Below are positions 17,200-25,402 of a stretch of DNA of 64,000 bases, in pieces (the stretch's first letter is position 1; each line of letters starts with the position of its first letter). The notes beneath the pieces were generated by a model, which saw only the letters and a program-made list of their open reading frames with translations, ran no database searches and was not told the DNA's origin. A program made the translations under genes and the position numbers. Source of the DNA: Candidatus Electrothrix communis (GTDB taxonomy: Bacteria > Desulfobacterota > Desulfobulbia > Desulfobulbales > Desulfobulbaceae); the NCBI GenBank assembly GCA_030644725.1, contig CP130629.1:675572-739571 (forward strand), written 5' to 3'.

Positions 17200-18407
17200 G
17201 CCTGGTAGTTTTCCGCTAGCTCATAGAGCTTGTCAAGATACTTTTCCCTCTGGGTGAGCCGATTGTTCGCCTCCATCTCCTGAATAAGCCACGGAAGCTG
17301 CTCTCCGATATCAAGCCCGTAACGGTTCAGATGTTTTTTGTTCGCCTGATCAAGGATGAGAACAGCATAGTAGTTGACTAGCAGTCGTGTTCCTGAATCT
17401 CGACGAAAGAGGTAGGAGCGTCCCCCTAAGGTGTTGAGGAAAAATCCTGCATACTCATAGGCCGCTGTAAAGGGTATCTCCAGCCTTTTATTGCCGCTGA
17501 CACATTGCTCTTTTCCTGTGCTGAGCCGGTATATCTCAGCAGCCACGTCTTCAAAATCTGTTGTTTCTTGTTTAAGCACCTTCCGTAAAAGACGCATATT
17601 ATCCTTTCCCAGAATACGAAAGAAGTGGGCTGTGTTGGTGAGGATTGTATACAGTTCATCGGTTTCATGGATAACTACCGGGGGATTGTTGACGAGCTGG
17701 GTTGCCAAGGCATTAAAATGTTCCTGAAGAGGTTGGGCGCTACTTTCCTCCTTGCTGTACTCTTTTTTCTCCAGACTGTTGACGAAATTGGTAAGAACCG
17801 GGGAGACTTCTTTGCAACTCGGTCCAGAAATATCCCCCCCCTCTTTCTGATGGGTTGGATTCGCTATGTTTTGTTGTTCTTTTTTTCCTGGAGGAAAAAA
17901 GCGGTTTATTGCCCCATTATTCGACGTTTCTCCTTTGACGATGTTCTCGGGCGTCTGGAGGCCTGGAAGAGCGGGAGCCGCAGTGGACGCAGTGGACGTT
18001 TGGGGTGTTGTTGGCTCGGTGTGTGTTAACGGGGAGAGCTCCTTGGCCTGTTCCTCTCCCGCTGTTATTTTTGTTCTCTCCGCGTCCTCAGCTTCGAAAC
18101 CCTGCTCTTGTTTTTCATTCGTAGCATTCTCCTGGGAGTTTTCAGGACGGGAATCTATAGGGTCTGATGTCACTTCCTGCGTTTCATCCGTTGGGGTGGT
18201 AAGTTGTGCTGTTGAGGGCGCGGAGGCGTTGGACTCAGATGGAGTACTCGCTTTTTGCCGGTGGATATCTCTCGATGAAAGAGAAGGGATGGAGCTGGGC
18301 ACCTCTTTTTTTTGAGATTCGTGAGTGAGCATGAACCATGCTCCGGCTGTTGCCGCTGTAAGCACTATGGATCCGATCGCAATGGATCGAACGGTTGTTT
18401 TTTTCAT
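17190..18407 (-). CDS. Membrane-anchored unknown protein with Ser/Thr/Pro/Glu-rich linker
   Basis: I do not recognise the family. A single N-terminal hydrophobic segment (about 7-28) anchors it, with the rest probably in the periplasm. Residues about 32-195 are low-complexity (Ser, Thr, Pro, Glu, Gln), typical of a flexible spacer through the envelope. Residues about 200-405 form a conserved-looking helical domain with two Cys (in SGPSCKEV and GKEQCVSG) that might form a disulfide. It ends with repeated Leu/Tyr helices (EKYLDKLYELAENY). A strong AGGAAGGAA ribosome-binding site precedes the ATG at 18407. It is convergent with sat and stands alone, so context gives no function. Confidence 0.8.
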   Translation of the reverse strand: MKKTTVRSIAIGSIVLTAATAGAWFMLTHESQKKEVPSSIPSLSSRDIHRQKASTPSESNASAPSTAQLTTPTDETQEVTSDPIDSRPENSQENATNEKQEQGFEAEDAERTKITAGEEQAKELSPLTHTEPTTPQTSTASTAAPALPGLQTPENIVKGETSNNGAINRFFPPGKKEQQNIANPTHQKEGGDISGPSCKEVSPVLTNFVNSLEKKEYSKEESSAQPLQEHFNALATQLVNNPPVVIHETDELYTILTNTAHFFRILGKDNMRLLRKVLKQETTDFEDVAAEIYRLSTGKEQCVSGNKRLEIPFTAAYEYAGFFLNTLGGRSYLFRRDSGTRLLVNYYAVLILDQANKKHLNRYGLDIGEQLPWLIQEMEANNRLTQREKYLDKLYELAENYQALP

Positions 18408-18862
18408 ACGTTCCTTCCTCTTGAGTTTATTTTTTTGCTTGGCGTGCGATTAGGTTTGCAGATCTTCTCGATTTTTTTTTATGTATTTTTTTTGACCGGA
18501 GAGGTTCGTGCGCTTTTCGTTCTCTTTGTTTTTTTATTCTCTTTTAACTATGAAGGTATATCCATTTGGCCAGAATGCAAGGAGAATGATGGAGGGTGGT
18601 TTTAAGATTCAATCTTCTTTATTACAGGTGATATTTTTCGATAAATGAGGGTTCTACCTTCTTTTAACAGTTTTCCCCTTGACGCTCTCTGCTGAAAGAG
18701 CTAAATATCACAAACGACTTTTGAGTGCATATCGGTACGTACCGCTCGCAGTCCGTCTTTGGTACGTTCGATAGGGAACAGCTCAATCACGTGCATAAGA
18801 ACATTTTAAGCTTGCTCTTATTATATTCAATAATATTCTAAAATTTCCAGGAGGGAAGTCTT
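18408..18862. other. Divergent intergenic region with a perfect 12-base palindrome
   Basis: 455 bases between the divergent 405-aa gene and ppaC. The T-rich left half holds no credible gene. A weak promoter-like pair (TTGACG 18679-18684, 17 bases, TAAATA 18702-18707) could serve ppaC. Just after it, 18733-18744 is a perfect palindrome, CGGTACGTACCG, with a second GGTACG at about 18761. This arrangement could be an operator, but that is inference. Confidence 0.35.
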
Positions 18863-19786
18863 ATGGCAGTCTATGTTACAGGCCACAAAAATCCGGATAC
18901 CGACTCAGTCACCGCAGCCATTGCTTATGCTGAGCTGCTGAAAGCTGGCGGAGAAGACGCTGTTGCGTCTATGCAGGGAGAAATGAATCCGGAGACGGAA
19001 ACTGTTCTCAAGCGCTTTGGTGTGGCTGCACCGGAGATCATGACCGATGCCTCTGGTAAGACCGTTGCCTTGGTTGATCACAGTGACCTGAATCAGGCTC
19101 CTGACAACATCAGCGCAGACAGCGTTGTCGCCATTGTGGACCACCATAAGATTGGTGATGTTACCACAAATAGTCCGATTTTTTGCTGTGTAAAGCCTGT
19201 TGGCTGCACTGGTACTGTTCTGAAGCAGCTGTATGACACCGAAGGTGTTGCTGTTGATCCCAAGGTTGCTGGCTTGATGCTGTCCGCTATTCTCAGTGAT
19301 ACTGTTAACTTCAAGTCCCCGACTTGTACGGAAGAGGACAAAAAAGCAGTTGCAGAGCTGAAAGAGATTGCTTCAGTTGAAGATACTGATGAGCTGTTCA
19401 TGGAGATGCTCAAGGCAAAAAGCGCTGTTGCCGGTGTGCCTGCTAAGGACCTGTTGAACCGTGACTATAAAGATTTTGACATGAAGGGCAACAAGATAGG
19501 TTGTGGTCAGCTTGAGCTTGCCACCCTGGATCAGGTTGTTGATATTCGAGATGATCTCTATAAGGCAATGGAAGAGCAGAAAGCTGCTGGCGGTCACCAC
19601 ACCATCCTGCTTATGCTGACAGATGTTGTGAAAGAAGGAACTGATTTGGTTGTTCTCTCTGACGATGCTTCTGTTGTAGAAGGCGCGTTCGATAGTAAAC
19701 TGGAAGGTAATTCCATGTGGATCCCCGGTATGATGAGCCGTAAAAAACAGACTATACCCAATATGCAGAAGGCATTTGGTTGCTAA
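18863..19786 (+). CDS. ppaC: Manganese-dependent inorganic pyrophosphatase (family II)
   Basis: Hydrolyses pyrophosphate to phosphate in the cytoplasm. At 307 residues it is the compact family II form without CBS domains. The DHH-phosphoesterase metal motifs are present: GHKNPDTDS at residues 7-15, VDHSDLNQ, and DHHKIGD (the DHH motif). The C-terminal DHHA2 domain ends with the substrate-binding SRKKQ. CAGGAGGG is a strong ribosome-binding site. In a sulfate reducer this enzyme removes the pyrophosphate made by Sat and so drives sulfate activation; the proximity of the two genes supports this pairing. Confidence 0.96.
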   Translation: MAVYVTGHKNPDTDSVTAAIAYAELLKAGGEDAVASMQGEMNPETETVLKRFGVAAPEIMTDASGKTVALVDHSDLNQAPDNISADSVVAIVDHHKIGDVTTNSPIFCCVKPVGCTGTVLKQLYDTEGVAVDPKVAGLMLSAILSDTVNFKSPTCTEEDKKAVAELKEIASVEDTDELFMEMLKAKSAVAGVPAKDLLNRDYKDFDMKGNKIGCGQLELATLDQVVDIRDDLYKAMEEQKAAGGHHTILLMLTDVVKEGTDLVVLSDDASVVEGAFDSKLEGNSMWIPGMMSRKKQTIPNMQKAFGC

Positions 19787-19828
19787 TTCAGCACTGCTCA
19801 GCAGGCTGAATATTCTGTAAGGGAATTG

Positions 19829-19859
19829 AAAAGGGTCGGCTTATGCCGATCCTTTTTTT
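19829..19859 (+). terminator. Terminator between ppaC and aroB
   Basis: GGGTCGGC/GCCGATCC (8 bp, one G-U) with a TTAT loop is flanked by A and T runs (seven T). It ends just before the true aroB start. Confidence 0.88.
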
Positions 19860-19887
19860 ATTTGTACTGCATCAAAGGAATAAGAAG

Positions 19888-20979
19888 ATGACAGAAACCG
19901 TAGTAACCGTAGGGTTGGACGAGAGGAGTTACCCTATTCGAATCAGTTCAGGATTATTGGCTGAAATTGGATCTGATCTCAGGCAAAGAAATATAGGGAC
20001 AAAATACGGGGTCATTGCGGATGATACTGTTGCGGGGCTGTACGGTAAGCAATGTATGCAGTCCTTGGAGGCAGCCGGTCTCCGAGCCGAGCTCATCACC
20101 TTTCCTCATGGTGAAGCCAATAAACATATGGGGACCGTGGCTACCTTGGCCAGTGAATTGGCGCAGCGTGGTTTTGATCGCGGCGACGCCTTGATCGCTC
20201 TGGGTGGCGGGGTAACCGGAGATATTACTGGTTTTCTTGCCGCAATCTATATGCGCGGTATTCCCTTTGTTCAGATCCCGACAACGCTTTTGTCGCAGGT
20301 GGACAGCTCTGTTGGCGGAAAGACCGGGGTTGACCTGCCTGAGGGGAAGAACTTGGCCGGTGTCTTTTATCAGCCCAAGGCTGTGTATATTGATACGGAT
20401 GTTTTGCAGACTCTCCCCCGTGATGAATTGCAAGGAGGGCTTGCTGAAGTGATTAAGTATGGGGTTATTCATGACGCAGACTTTTTTGCTTTTCTTGAGA
20501 AAAATAAAGATGCTGTCTTTGCCCTGCAACAGGATGTCCTTACGCAATTGATTGCCCGGTGCTGTGAGATTAAAGCTTGGGTGGTGGAGCAGGATGAACG
20601 AGAGGGCGGGTTGCGCAGGATATTGAATTTCGGACATACCATTGGCCATGCAGTGGAGGCGGCTTCTGGTTTTCAACTTATTCATGGCAAGGCAGTGGCT
20701 ATCGGTATGTGCGCCGCTGCTGATTTGGCTGTCCGAACCGGCTGTATGGCTGAGCAGGATGCCTGTGCTATTCGAAATCTGATCAAGCGATACGAGCTGC
20801 CTGTCTCGGTTCCGGCTGAGCTTGATAGAAAACTCATTAAGAAATATCTGCTAAATGATAAGAAAACCGTTGCCGGAAGAGTCTTTTATGTTCTCCCTGA
20901 GGCGATCGGTAAAGTAATGATCACCGATCAAGTGAGTGATCATGATGTTGACGCGATTATTGCTTGCCCTGTTTGTTAA
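19888..20979 (+). CDS. aroB: 3-dehydroquinate synthase
   Basis: Second step of the shikimate pathway: converts DAHP to 3-dehydroquinate with NAD and a divalent metal. The NAD/substrate signature GGGVTGDITGFLAA is followed by RGIPFVQIPTTLLSQVDSS and VGGKTGV. Metal ligands are the Glu in GLAEVIKYG and the His residues in NFGHTIGHAVE. The frame is open back to 19843, but that stretch overlaps the upstream terminator. ATG 19888, with AAAGGAATAAG before it, gives the normal family start. It stands alone without other aro genes. The final residues (ACPVC) are slightly Cys-rich compared with typical AroB. Confidence 0.96.
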   Translation: MTETVVTVGLDERSYPIRISSGLLAEIGSDLRQRNIGTKYGVIADDTVAGLYGKQCMQSLEAAGLRAELITFPHGEANKHMGTVATLASELAQRGFDRGDALIALGGGVTGDITGFLAAIYMRGIPFVQIPTTLLSQVDSSVGGKTGVDLPEGKNLAGVFYQPKAVYIDTDVLQTLPRDELQGGLAEVIKYGVIHDADFFAFLEKNKDAVFALQQDVLTQLIARCCEIKAWVVEQDEREGGLRRILNFGHTIGHAVEAASGFQLIHGKAVAIGMCAAADLAVRTGCMAEQDACAIRNLIKRYELPVSVPAELDRKLIKKYLLNDKKTVAGRVFYVLPEAIGKVMITDQVSDHDVDAIIACPVC

Positions 20980-21019
20980 GGCTGGTGAAGAATGTTCTCG
21001 AAATTTTCAGTGAAAGGAA

Positions 21020-21048
21020 TTGTATATCTATATTCGGTCTGCTATAAT
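21020..21048 (+). promoter_or_regulatory. Sigma-70-type promoter upstream of the DUF1566 genes
   Basis: TTGTAT (21020-21025), 17-base spacer, perfect TATAAT (21043-21048). It lies about 140 bases before the first DUF1566 start and would serve both DUF1566 genes up to the terminator at 22473. Confidence 0.6.
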
Positions 21049-21188
21049 ATAATAAGTTATGTATAAATTTTCTTGCTGAGGTGAGATGTATTCTTATTTT
21101 CAGAAAGGAAAACGGACAGGGTACATGATTCGCATATTTTACAGATATCCTGTTTGCACGATTGAATATTTTGCTAGGGGCTGAAGAA

Positions 21189-21902
21189 ATGAGAAAGATA
21201 ATTTTATTGGCAGGCCTGGTTGCCGGGGGGGTTGCTATGTCGGTAACAGCCTCTGCGAATAATTGGTTGCTGTACCTGCCAGCAATTCTTGCTGGCTCAG
21301 GGGGGGGGACGACTCAACCTCCTGTGACCACAGAATCCAATAACTGGTTATTGTTTTTGCCTGCGATTTTGGCCGGGAGCCAAGGGGGGCAGCCTCCAGT
21401 TGTCACGGTTCCGAAATTTAATGATACCGGTATTACAGAATGTGCAGAAAATACCCTTAAAGAGGATTGTAATTACGGTAGAGATGTTACCGTTCCTGAT
21501 CCCGATCCTTCAGACGGGCACGCTGGATTTGAGTTTAGTCTTGTAACGGGAGGGTGCATAAAGGATGAGGTTACAGGCCTTGTATGGAGTCTTGACCAAG
21601 GTGGTGATGTGTGGAGTGGTACGAGTGGAATAGTTAATGCTGCCAATACAGGAGAACTGTGTGGATTAACAGCTTGGCGTATGCCCACAATCAAGGAGCT
21701 GGTAAGTATAGTTTCATATCATACTTACAGTCCGGCGATTGACACCAATTTTTTCACGAATGCTTCGACTGATAAGGCCTATTGGAGTGATACTGATGTA
21801 TCTGGCGTATCATCGAAATGGACAGTTAATATCTATGGTGCTACTGCTCCGGTTTCGACAAGTAATCCTGAACCATTGAGTGTTCGTTTGGTGCATGATT
21901 GA
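21189..21902 (+). CDS. Exported DUF1566 (Lcl C-terminal-like) protein with duplicated NNWLL motif
   Basis: Probably exported: signal peptide at residues 1-23 (ends in SVTASA). Directly after it are two near-identical 14-residue units (24-37 and 51-64: NNWLLYLPAILAGS and NNWLLFLPAILAGS), joined by a Gly/Thr/Pro-rich linker. The C-terminal half (about 105-235) is a DUF1566/Lcl_C domain with GLVWSLDQ, WRMPTIKELVSIV, AYWSDTD and a final VRLV. Such domains occur in surface and extracellular proteins of uncertain role. The frame is open from 21162, but the ATG at 21189 begins the signal peptide. It is followed after about 50 bases by a second DUF1566 gene. Confidence 0.8.
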   Translation: MRKIILLAGLVAGGVAMSVTASANNWLLYLPAILAGSGGGTTQPPVTTESNNWLLFLPAILAGSQGGQPPVVTVPKFNDTGITECAENTLKEDCNYGRDVTVPDPDPSDGHAGFEFSLVTGGCIKDEVTGLVWSLDQGGDVWSGTSGIVNAANTGELCGLTAWRMPTIKELVSIVSYHTYSPAIDTNFFTNASTDKAYWSDTDVSGVSSKWTVNIYGATAPVSTSNPEPLSVRLVHD

Positions 21903-21954
21903 CCCCTCTGTTATATATAATGAAGGTTTCTTTTTGAAGATAGGAGTTGATGTT

Positions 21955-22428
21955 ATGAAAATATTTGTTTTTTTTGTGACGAGCTGTTGTGTTTTTCTCT
22001 CAACATATGCAATGGCTGCATCATGTGGAACGAACATGAACGATAACGGCGATGGGACTGTTACCGATATGACTACTGGATTGACCTGGAGACAATGTCT
22101 TGAAGGGCTGACCGGTGGTAGTTGTGATGACCTTGGTACGACGGCAGATACAAAGACATGGTCGGATGCGGTTGATATGGGAGACGGTACATGGAGGGTT
22201 CCTAATGTCAAAGAGTTACAGTCTATTGTGGATGAAAGCGCCAAAGATCCTGCGATTAACACTACCTGTTTTCCAAATACACCCACCGGGTATGTATGGT
22301 CTTCTTCGCCATATGCTGCTGATGGAACAAGATCGTGGATTGTTTCGTTTAGTAACGGACAAGCAGGGGCGGTAGCGAGAACAGGCGCTTATAATGTACG
22401 CCTTGTACGTGATGCGCCGACACTGTAA
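21955..22428 (+). CDS. Exported DUF1566 (Lcl C-terminal-like) protein, short form
   Basis: 157 residues: signal peptide (about 1-22, ending AMA), then a single DUF1566 domain with DNGDGTVTDMTTGLTWRQC, WRVPNVKELQSIVDE, YVWSSSPY and a final YNVRLVRD. These are the family hallmarks (GLTW, W-R-x-P-x-x-x-E-L, W-S-S, VRLVR). TAGGAG lies 8 bases before the ATG; the open frame upstream to 21880 overlaps the preceding gene and is not used. It probably shares a transcript with the longer DUF1566 gene, and the two likely arose by duplication. Four Cys suggest disulfides outside the cytoplasm. Function unknown. Confidence 0.82.
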   Translation: MKIFVFFVTSCCVFLSTYAMAASCGTNMNDNGDGTVTDMTTGLTWRQCLEGLTGGSCDDLGTTADTKTWSDAVDMGDGTWRVPNVKELQSIVDESAKDPAINTTCFPNTPTGYVWSSSPYAADGTRSWIVSFSNGQAGAVARTGAYNVRLVRDAPTL

Positions 22429-22472
22429 TTTAATGATTTGATTTTGTTTGCCTAGCTTTCTTGAGAAAAGTG

Positions 22473-22510
22473 AAAAAATCAGGTATCCTTTCGGGTACCT
22501 GATTTTTTTT
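22473..22510 (+). terminator. Terminator after the DUF1566 pair
   Basis: An 11-bp stem (22478-22488 with 22493-22503, one G-U), TTTC loop, A-rich left flank and eight T after it. Confidence 0.92.
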
Positions 22511-22565
22511 GTCTGCTTGTGTTATAAAGTAAACATTCTGTGAAATACGTCACATAGAAAGAACT

Positions 22566-23060
22566 ATGCCGATTTACGAATTTTATTGCCAAGACTGCAA
22601 CACCATCTTTAATTTTCTCTCCAGCCGCATCAATACCGAAAAACGGCCAGCCTGTCCTAAATGCGGAAAAAAAGAGCTGGATCGTCAGATGTCCCGCTTT
22701 GCTGTTATTGGCAAGGCCAAGGAAGAGGATGCTGATGATCCGATGGCTGGCCTAGATGAGAGTAAGATGGAACAGGCCTTTGAGGGCCTAATGCGGGAAG
22801 CTGAGGGGATGAACGAGGAGGACCCGCGTCAGATGGCGCAGCTGATGCGTAAATTCACCGGCAAAACGGGTATCTCGATGGGGGAGCAGATGGAGGAAGC
22901 GCTGTCCCGGATGGAGTCCGGTGAGGATCCTGATCAGATTGAACAGGAAATGGGCGATCTTCTGGATAGTGATGATGCCTTTTCGCTGGACGGCCTGAAG
23001 AAGAAGCTTCGGACCGGCGCTCGTTCACCGATTCATGACGAAACTCTCTACCAACTGTAG
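22566..23060 (+). CDS. FmdB-family zinc-ribbon protein
   Basis: 164 residues. The N-terminal FmdB/CxxC_CxxC_SSSS domain starts MPIYEFYCQDCNTIF and holds the second pair CPKCG at about residues 35-39, forming one zinc ribbon. The rest (about 55-150) is acidic, Met-rich and helical (EEDPRQMAQLMRKFTGKTG) and resembles the C-terminal part found in some deltaproteobacterial FmdB proteins. FmdB was proposed as a regulator of formamidase or other genes, but most members have no proven role. It ends 35 bases before the SPFH/zinc-ribbon gene, and both may be one transcript. Confidence 0.85.
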   Translation: MPIYEFYCQDCNTIFNFLSSRINTEKRPACPKCGKKELDRQMSRFAVIGKAKEEDADDPMAGLDESKMEQAFEGLMREAEGMNEEDPRQMAQLMRKFTGKTGISMGEQMEEALSRMESGEDPDQIEQEMGDLLDSDDAFSLDGLKKKLRTGARSPIHDETLYQL

Positions 23061-23095
23061 CCACCACTATATATCATATAGAAACGGAGAATATT

Positions 23096-24250
23096 GTGGG
23101 GACGGATAACCTCGTTTTTCTTGAAGCTCTGGAATGGTTTGACGAAACCGGCCAAGAGTTGTTGCATCGATTGCCAGAGTCCGGTTCCGGGGAAATCAAA
23201 TACGGTGCTCAGCTGACGGTACGGGATAGTCAGGCAGCGGTGATGTATTATAAGGGTCGAGCCGGAGATGCCTTCGGTCCGGGGCGGCATACCCTGAAGA
23301 CCGGCAACATCCCTATAATTACCAAGATACTCTCTGCGCCTTGGGCAGGCACTAGCCCGTTGCGGGCCGAGGTCTATTTTGTCAATCTCAAGGTTTTTCC
23401 CAACCTGAAATGGGGTACCCGTGACCCTGTGGCCTTTCGGGATTCCGAATTGGGTTTTGTGCGCCTGCGGGCACACGGTGTCTTTAATATTCGTATTGTC
23501 CAGCCAGTACTTTTTATAAATACCTTGGCCGGTACTATGGGCAAATATACAACAGAGCAAATTGAGGGTTATCTGCGACGGGTTATTGTTTCCCGGCTCA
23601 ATGATTATCTCGGTGAGACCCTGGATACCCTGTTTGACCTGCCTGCCCAGTTTGATGAGCTGGCAGTCGGATTAAAGAAGCGGCTCGATAAAGATTTTAT
23701 TCGTTTTGGACTGGCACTCGATGAATTGTACATTTCCTCCATAACTCCGCCGGAAGAAGTGCAGACAGCCATTGATGACCGCAGCCGTATGGGGGCAATC
23801 AAGGATATTGATGGATTTGTTCGCATGAAGGCTGGTATGGCTATGGAAAAAGCAGCCTTGGCTGGTAACGAGGCTGGAGCTGGTTTAGGCTTAGGTATGG
23901 GGATGATGATGCCTGCTATGTTTGCCAATACTGCTCCTGCTGGCAACGTTACCAATGCGCAACAGCAGGGATGCGGGCAACCTTCAGCAGCGGTGCCGAC
24001 AACGCAATGCTCGGATTGTACTAATACCATACCTGCTGATGCCCGTTTTTGCCCATTTTGTGGCCATCAGCAGGTCGTGATTTTGCAATGCAGCAATTGT
24101 GGTAAAAATTTAACGGCCGGAGCAAAGTTCTGCTCACGCTGCGGCCATTCGGCAGATGAAAAGCCTGCTGCCCGCATTTGTTCCAATTGTCAGAATGAAA
24201 ATCTTCCCGGCGCAAAATTTTGTGATAATTGCGGTCAGCAGATCATCTAA
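23096..24250 (+). CDS. SPFH-domain (YdjI/virion-core-like) protein with three C-terminal zinc ribbons
   Basis: 384 residues. The SPFH/band-7-like domain spans about residues 20-240 (DTLFDLPAQFDELAVGLKKRL and LALDELYISSITPPEEV are typical), followed by a short Gly/Met-rich hinge. Three zinc ribbons follow: CSDC..CPFCG, CSNC..CSRCG and CSNC..CDNCG, each of the double-Cys ribbon type. Related proteins are soluble and lack the N-terminal membrane segment, as here. GTG at 23096 is preceded by GGAGA. Members of this family are thought to form scaffolds, but the substrate is unknown. The adjacent FmdB protein is also a zinc ribbon. Confidence 0.85.
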   Translation: MGTDNLVFLEALEWFDETGQELLHRLPESGSGEIKYGAQLTVRDSQAAVMYYKGRAGDAFGPGRHTLKTGNIPIITKILSAPWAGTSPLRAEVYFVNLKVFPNLKWGTRDPVAFRDSELGFVRLRAHGVFNIRIVQPVLFINTLAGTMGKYTTEQIEGYLRRVIVSRLNDYLGETLDTLFDLPAQFDELAVGLKKRLDKDFIRFGLALDELYISSITPPEEVQTAIDDRSRMGAIKDIDGFVRMKAGMAMEKAALAGNEAGAGLGLGMGMMMPAMFANTAPAGNVTNAQQQGCGQPSAAVPTTQCSDCTNTIPADARFCPFCGHQQVVILQCSNCGKNLTAGAKFCSRCGHSADEKPAARICSNCQNENLPGAKFCDNCGQQII

Positions 24251-24268
24251 TACCATCAACAGCTTTGC

Positions 24269-25069
24269 TCAGCGGATTATTTTTTTCGGGGCGTGAAACC
24301 CAGAATCAGCAGTGGTGTTCGGCATGAGGATGCCATCCGGTCCTATCAGTGTACCTGGGTTGGTTACGGAGTTGCAGCCTGTTTGCACCCTATCACCAAG
24401 GATGGCCCCGAGTTTGCGCAGACCGGTATCAAGAACTCCCTTATCTGTTCTGATTTGTACGTTACCGGGAAGAAAGCGCAGGTTGGCGAATTTAGTTCCG
24501 GCCCCGAGATTCGCCTCGTTTCCGAGGATGGAGTCCCCAAGGTAGGCAAAATGACCAGCCTTGGCGTCATTCAGGAAGATGGAGTGTTTCACCTCTGTGG
24601 TGTGACCGATCACACAGCGTTTGCCTGTTAGGCAGTATCCACGCACATAGGCTCCTTGGCGTATTTCCGTATGGTCTCCGATAACAGCCGGTCCCTTGAT
24701 CAGGGCTCCAGATTCAATCAGAACCCCTTTGCCCAGCTGAATTTTATGCCCCATGATGACGGCTCCCGCCATAATCACAGAAGCTCCTGGAAGTGTCTGC
24801 CCGGCACGCATGACTGATAATTTTCCCTTGCCTACATCATCCCAGGAAATAGTGCATCCTTCTCCACTTTGCAGGCTGTTTTGATAATACAGCAGGTGTT
24901 TTTTCAGAGGGGTCCCATCCAGCAGATTTTCGTGTTTGAACGAGCTATAATCAAGGCTGTCCATATAGGGCTTCAGGTTTATTAAGCCGTTCCAGACAGA
25001 GTCTGTTTCCTGAAAAATTTTTTTGTGGTTGAATTCGGTCAAATCAAAAAATGATGCGGCTTCAAGCAT
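24269..25069 (-). CDS. Left-handed beta-helix (hexapeptide repeat) protein, GlmU C-terminal-like
   Basis: 266 residues. Residues about 1-85 are a helical N-terminal part (FFDLTEFNHKKIF). Residues about 90-260 are hexapeptide repeats (for example ALIKGPAVIGDHTEIRQGAY and SILGNEANLGAGTKFANL) that fold as a left-handed beta-helix like the acetyltransferase half of GlmU. No nucleotidyltransferase domain (GxGTRM) is present, so it is an acyltransferase-like half protein. Automatic annotations often name such proteins nucleotidyltransferases, which the sequence does not support. AGGAGAAAC lies just before the ATG at 25069. It is convergent with the SPFH gene and divergent from lon. The substrate is unknown. 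Confidence 0.82.
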   Translation of the reverse strand: MLEAASFFDLTEFNHKKIFQETDSVWNGLINLKPYMDSLDYSSFKHENLLDGTPLKKHLLYYQNSLQSGEGCTISWDDVGKGKLSVMRAGQTLPGASVIMAGAVIMGHKIQLGKGVLIESGALIKGPAVIGDHTEIRQGAYVRGYCLTGKRCVIGHTTEVKHSIFLNDAKAGHFAYLGDSILGNEANLGAGTKFANLRFLPGNVQIRTDKGVLDTGLRKLGAILGDRVQTGCNSVTNPGTLIGPDGILMPNTTADSGFHAPKKIIR

Positions 25070-25271
25070 TGTTTCTCCTGTGCGTTGTGCAGATAGAGTG
25101 GTTAATAATTTTTATAACAAAAAAGGTGTGATATGGAAGAAAAGTTGGACGGGGTAGGCTGGCTGGTCTTTTTTTCTGTTTATCTTGGATGAAAAAAGTA
25201 GCCGGTTTCCCATTGTAACCATTTAAAAGAAAGAAGAGACGGTGTAAGATTGTCGTATTTTTCGCATGGAG

Positions 25272-25300
25272 TTGTCATACCTCCCTTGACTTACTATAAG
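25272..25300 (+). promoter_or_regulatory. Sigma-70-type promoter of lon
   Basis: TTGTCA (25272-25277), 17-base spacer, TATAAG (25295-25300), both boxes 5 of 6. A second -35-like TTGACT lies at 25286. The rest of the 333-base divergent region 25070-25402 shows no other clear signal, and I found no good heat-shock (sigma-32) promoter. Confidence 0.6.
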
Positions 25301-25402
25301 GTTATGTTTAGTTTCTTTCAACCATTCGTGCAGTAAACAGTGCTGTCTCCAGCTCAGTATTTGGGAGTCTGGCAGTAAGTATATGATATAAAGAGGATAA
25401 AA

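Noticed and set aside
19843-19887. Longer AroB start
   Set aside because: The extension lies on a terminator and has no ribosome-binding site.
19954-20685. 243-codon open frame antisense to aroB
   Set aside because: Shadow of a conserved gene; no start signal.
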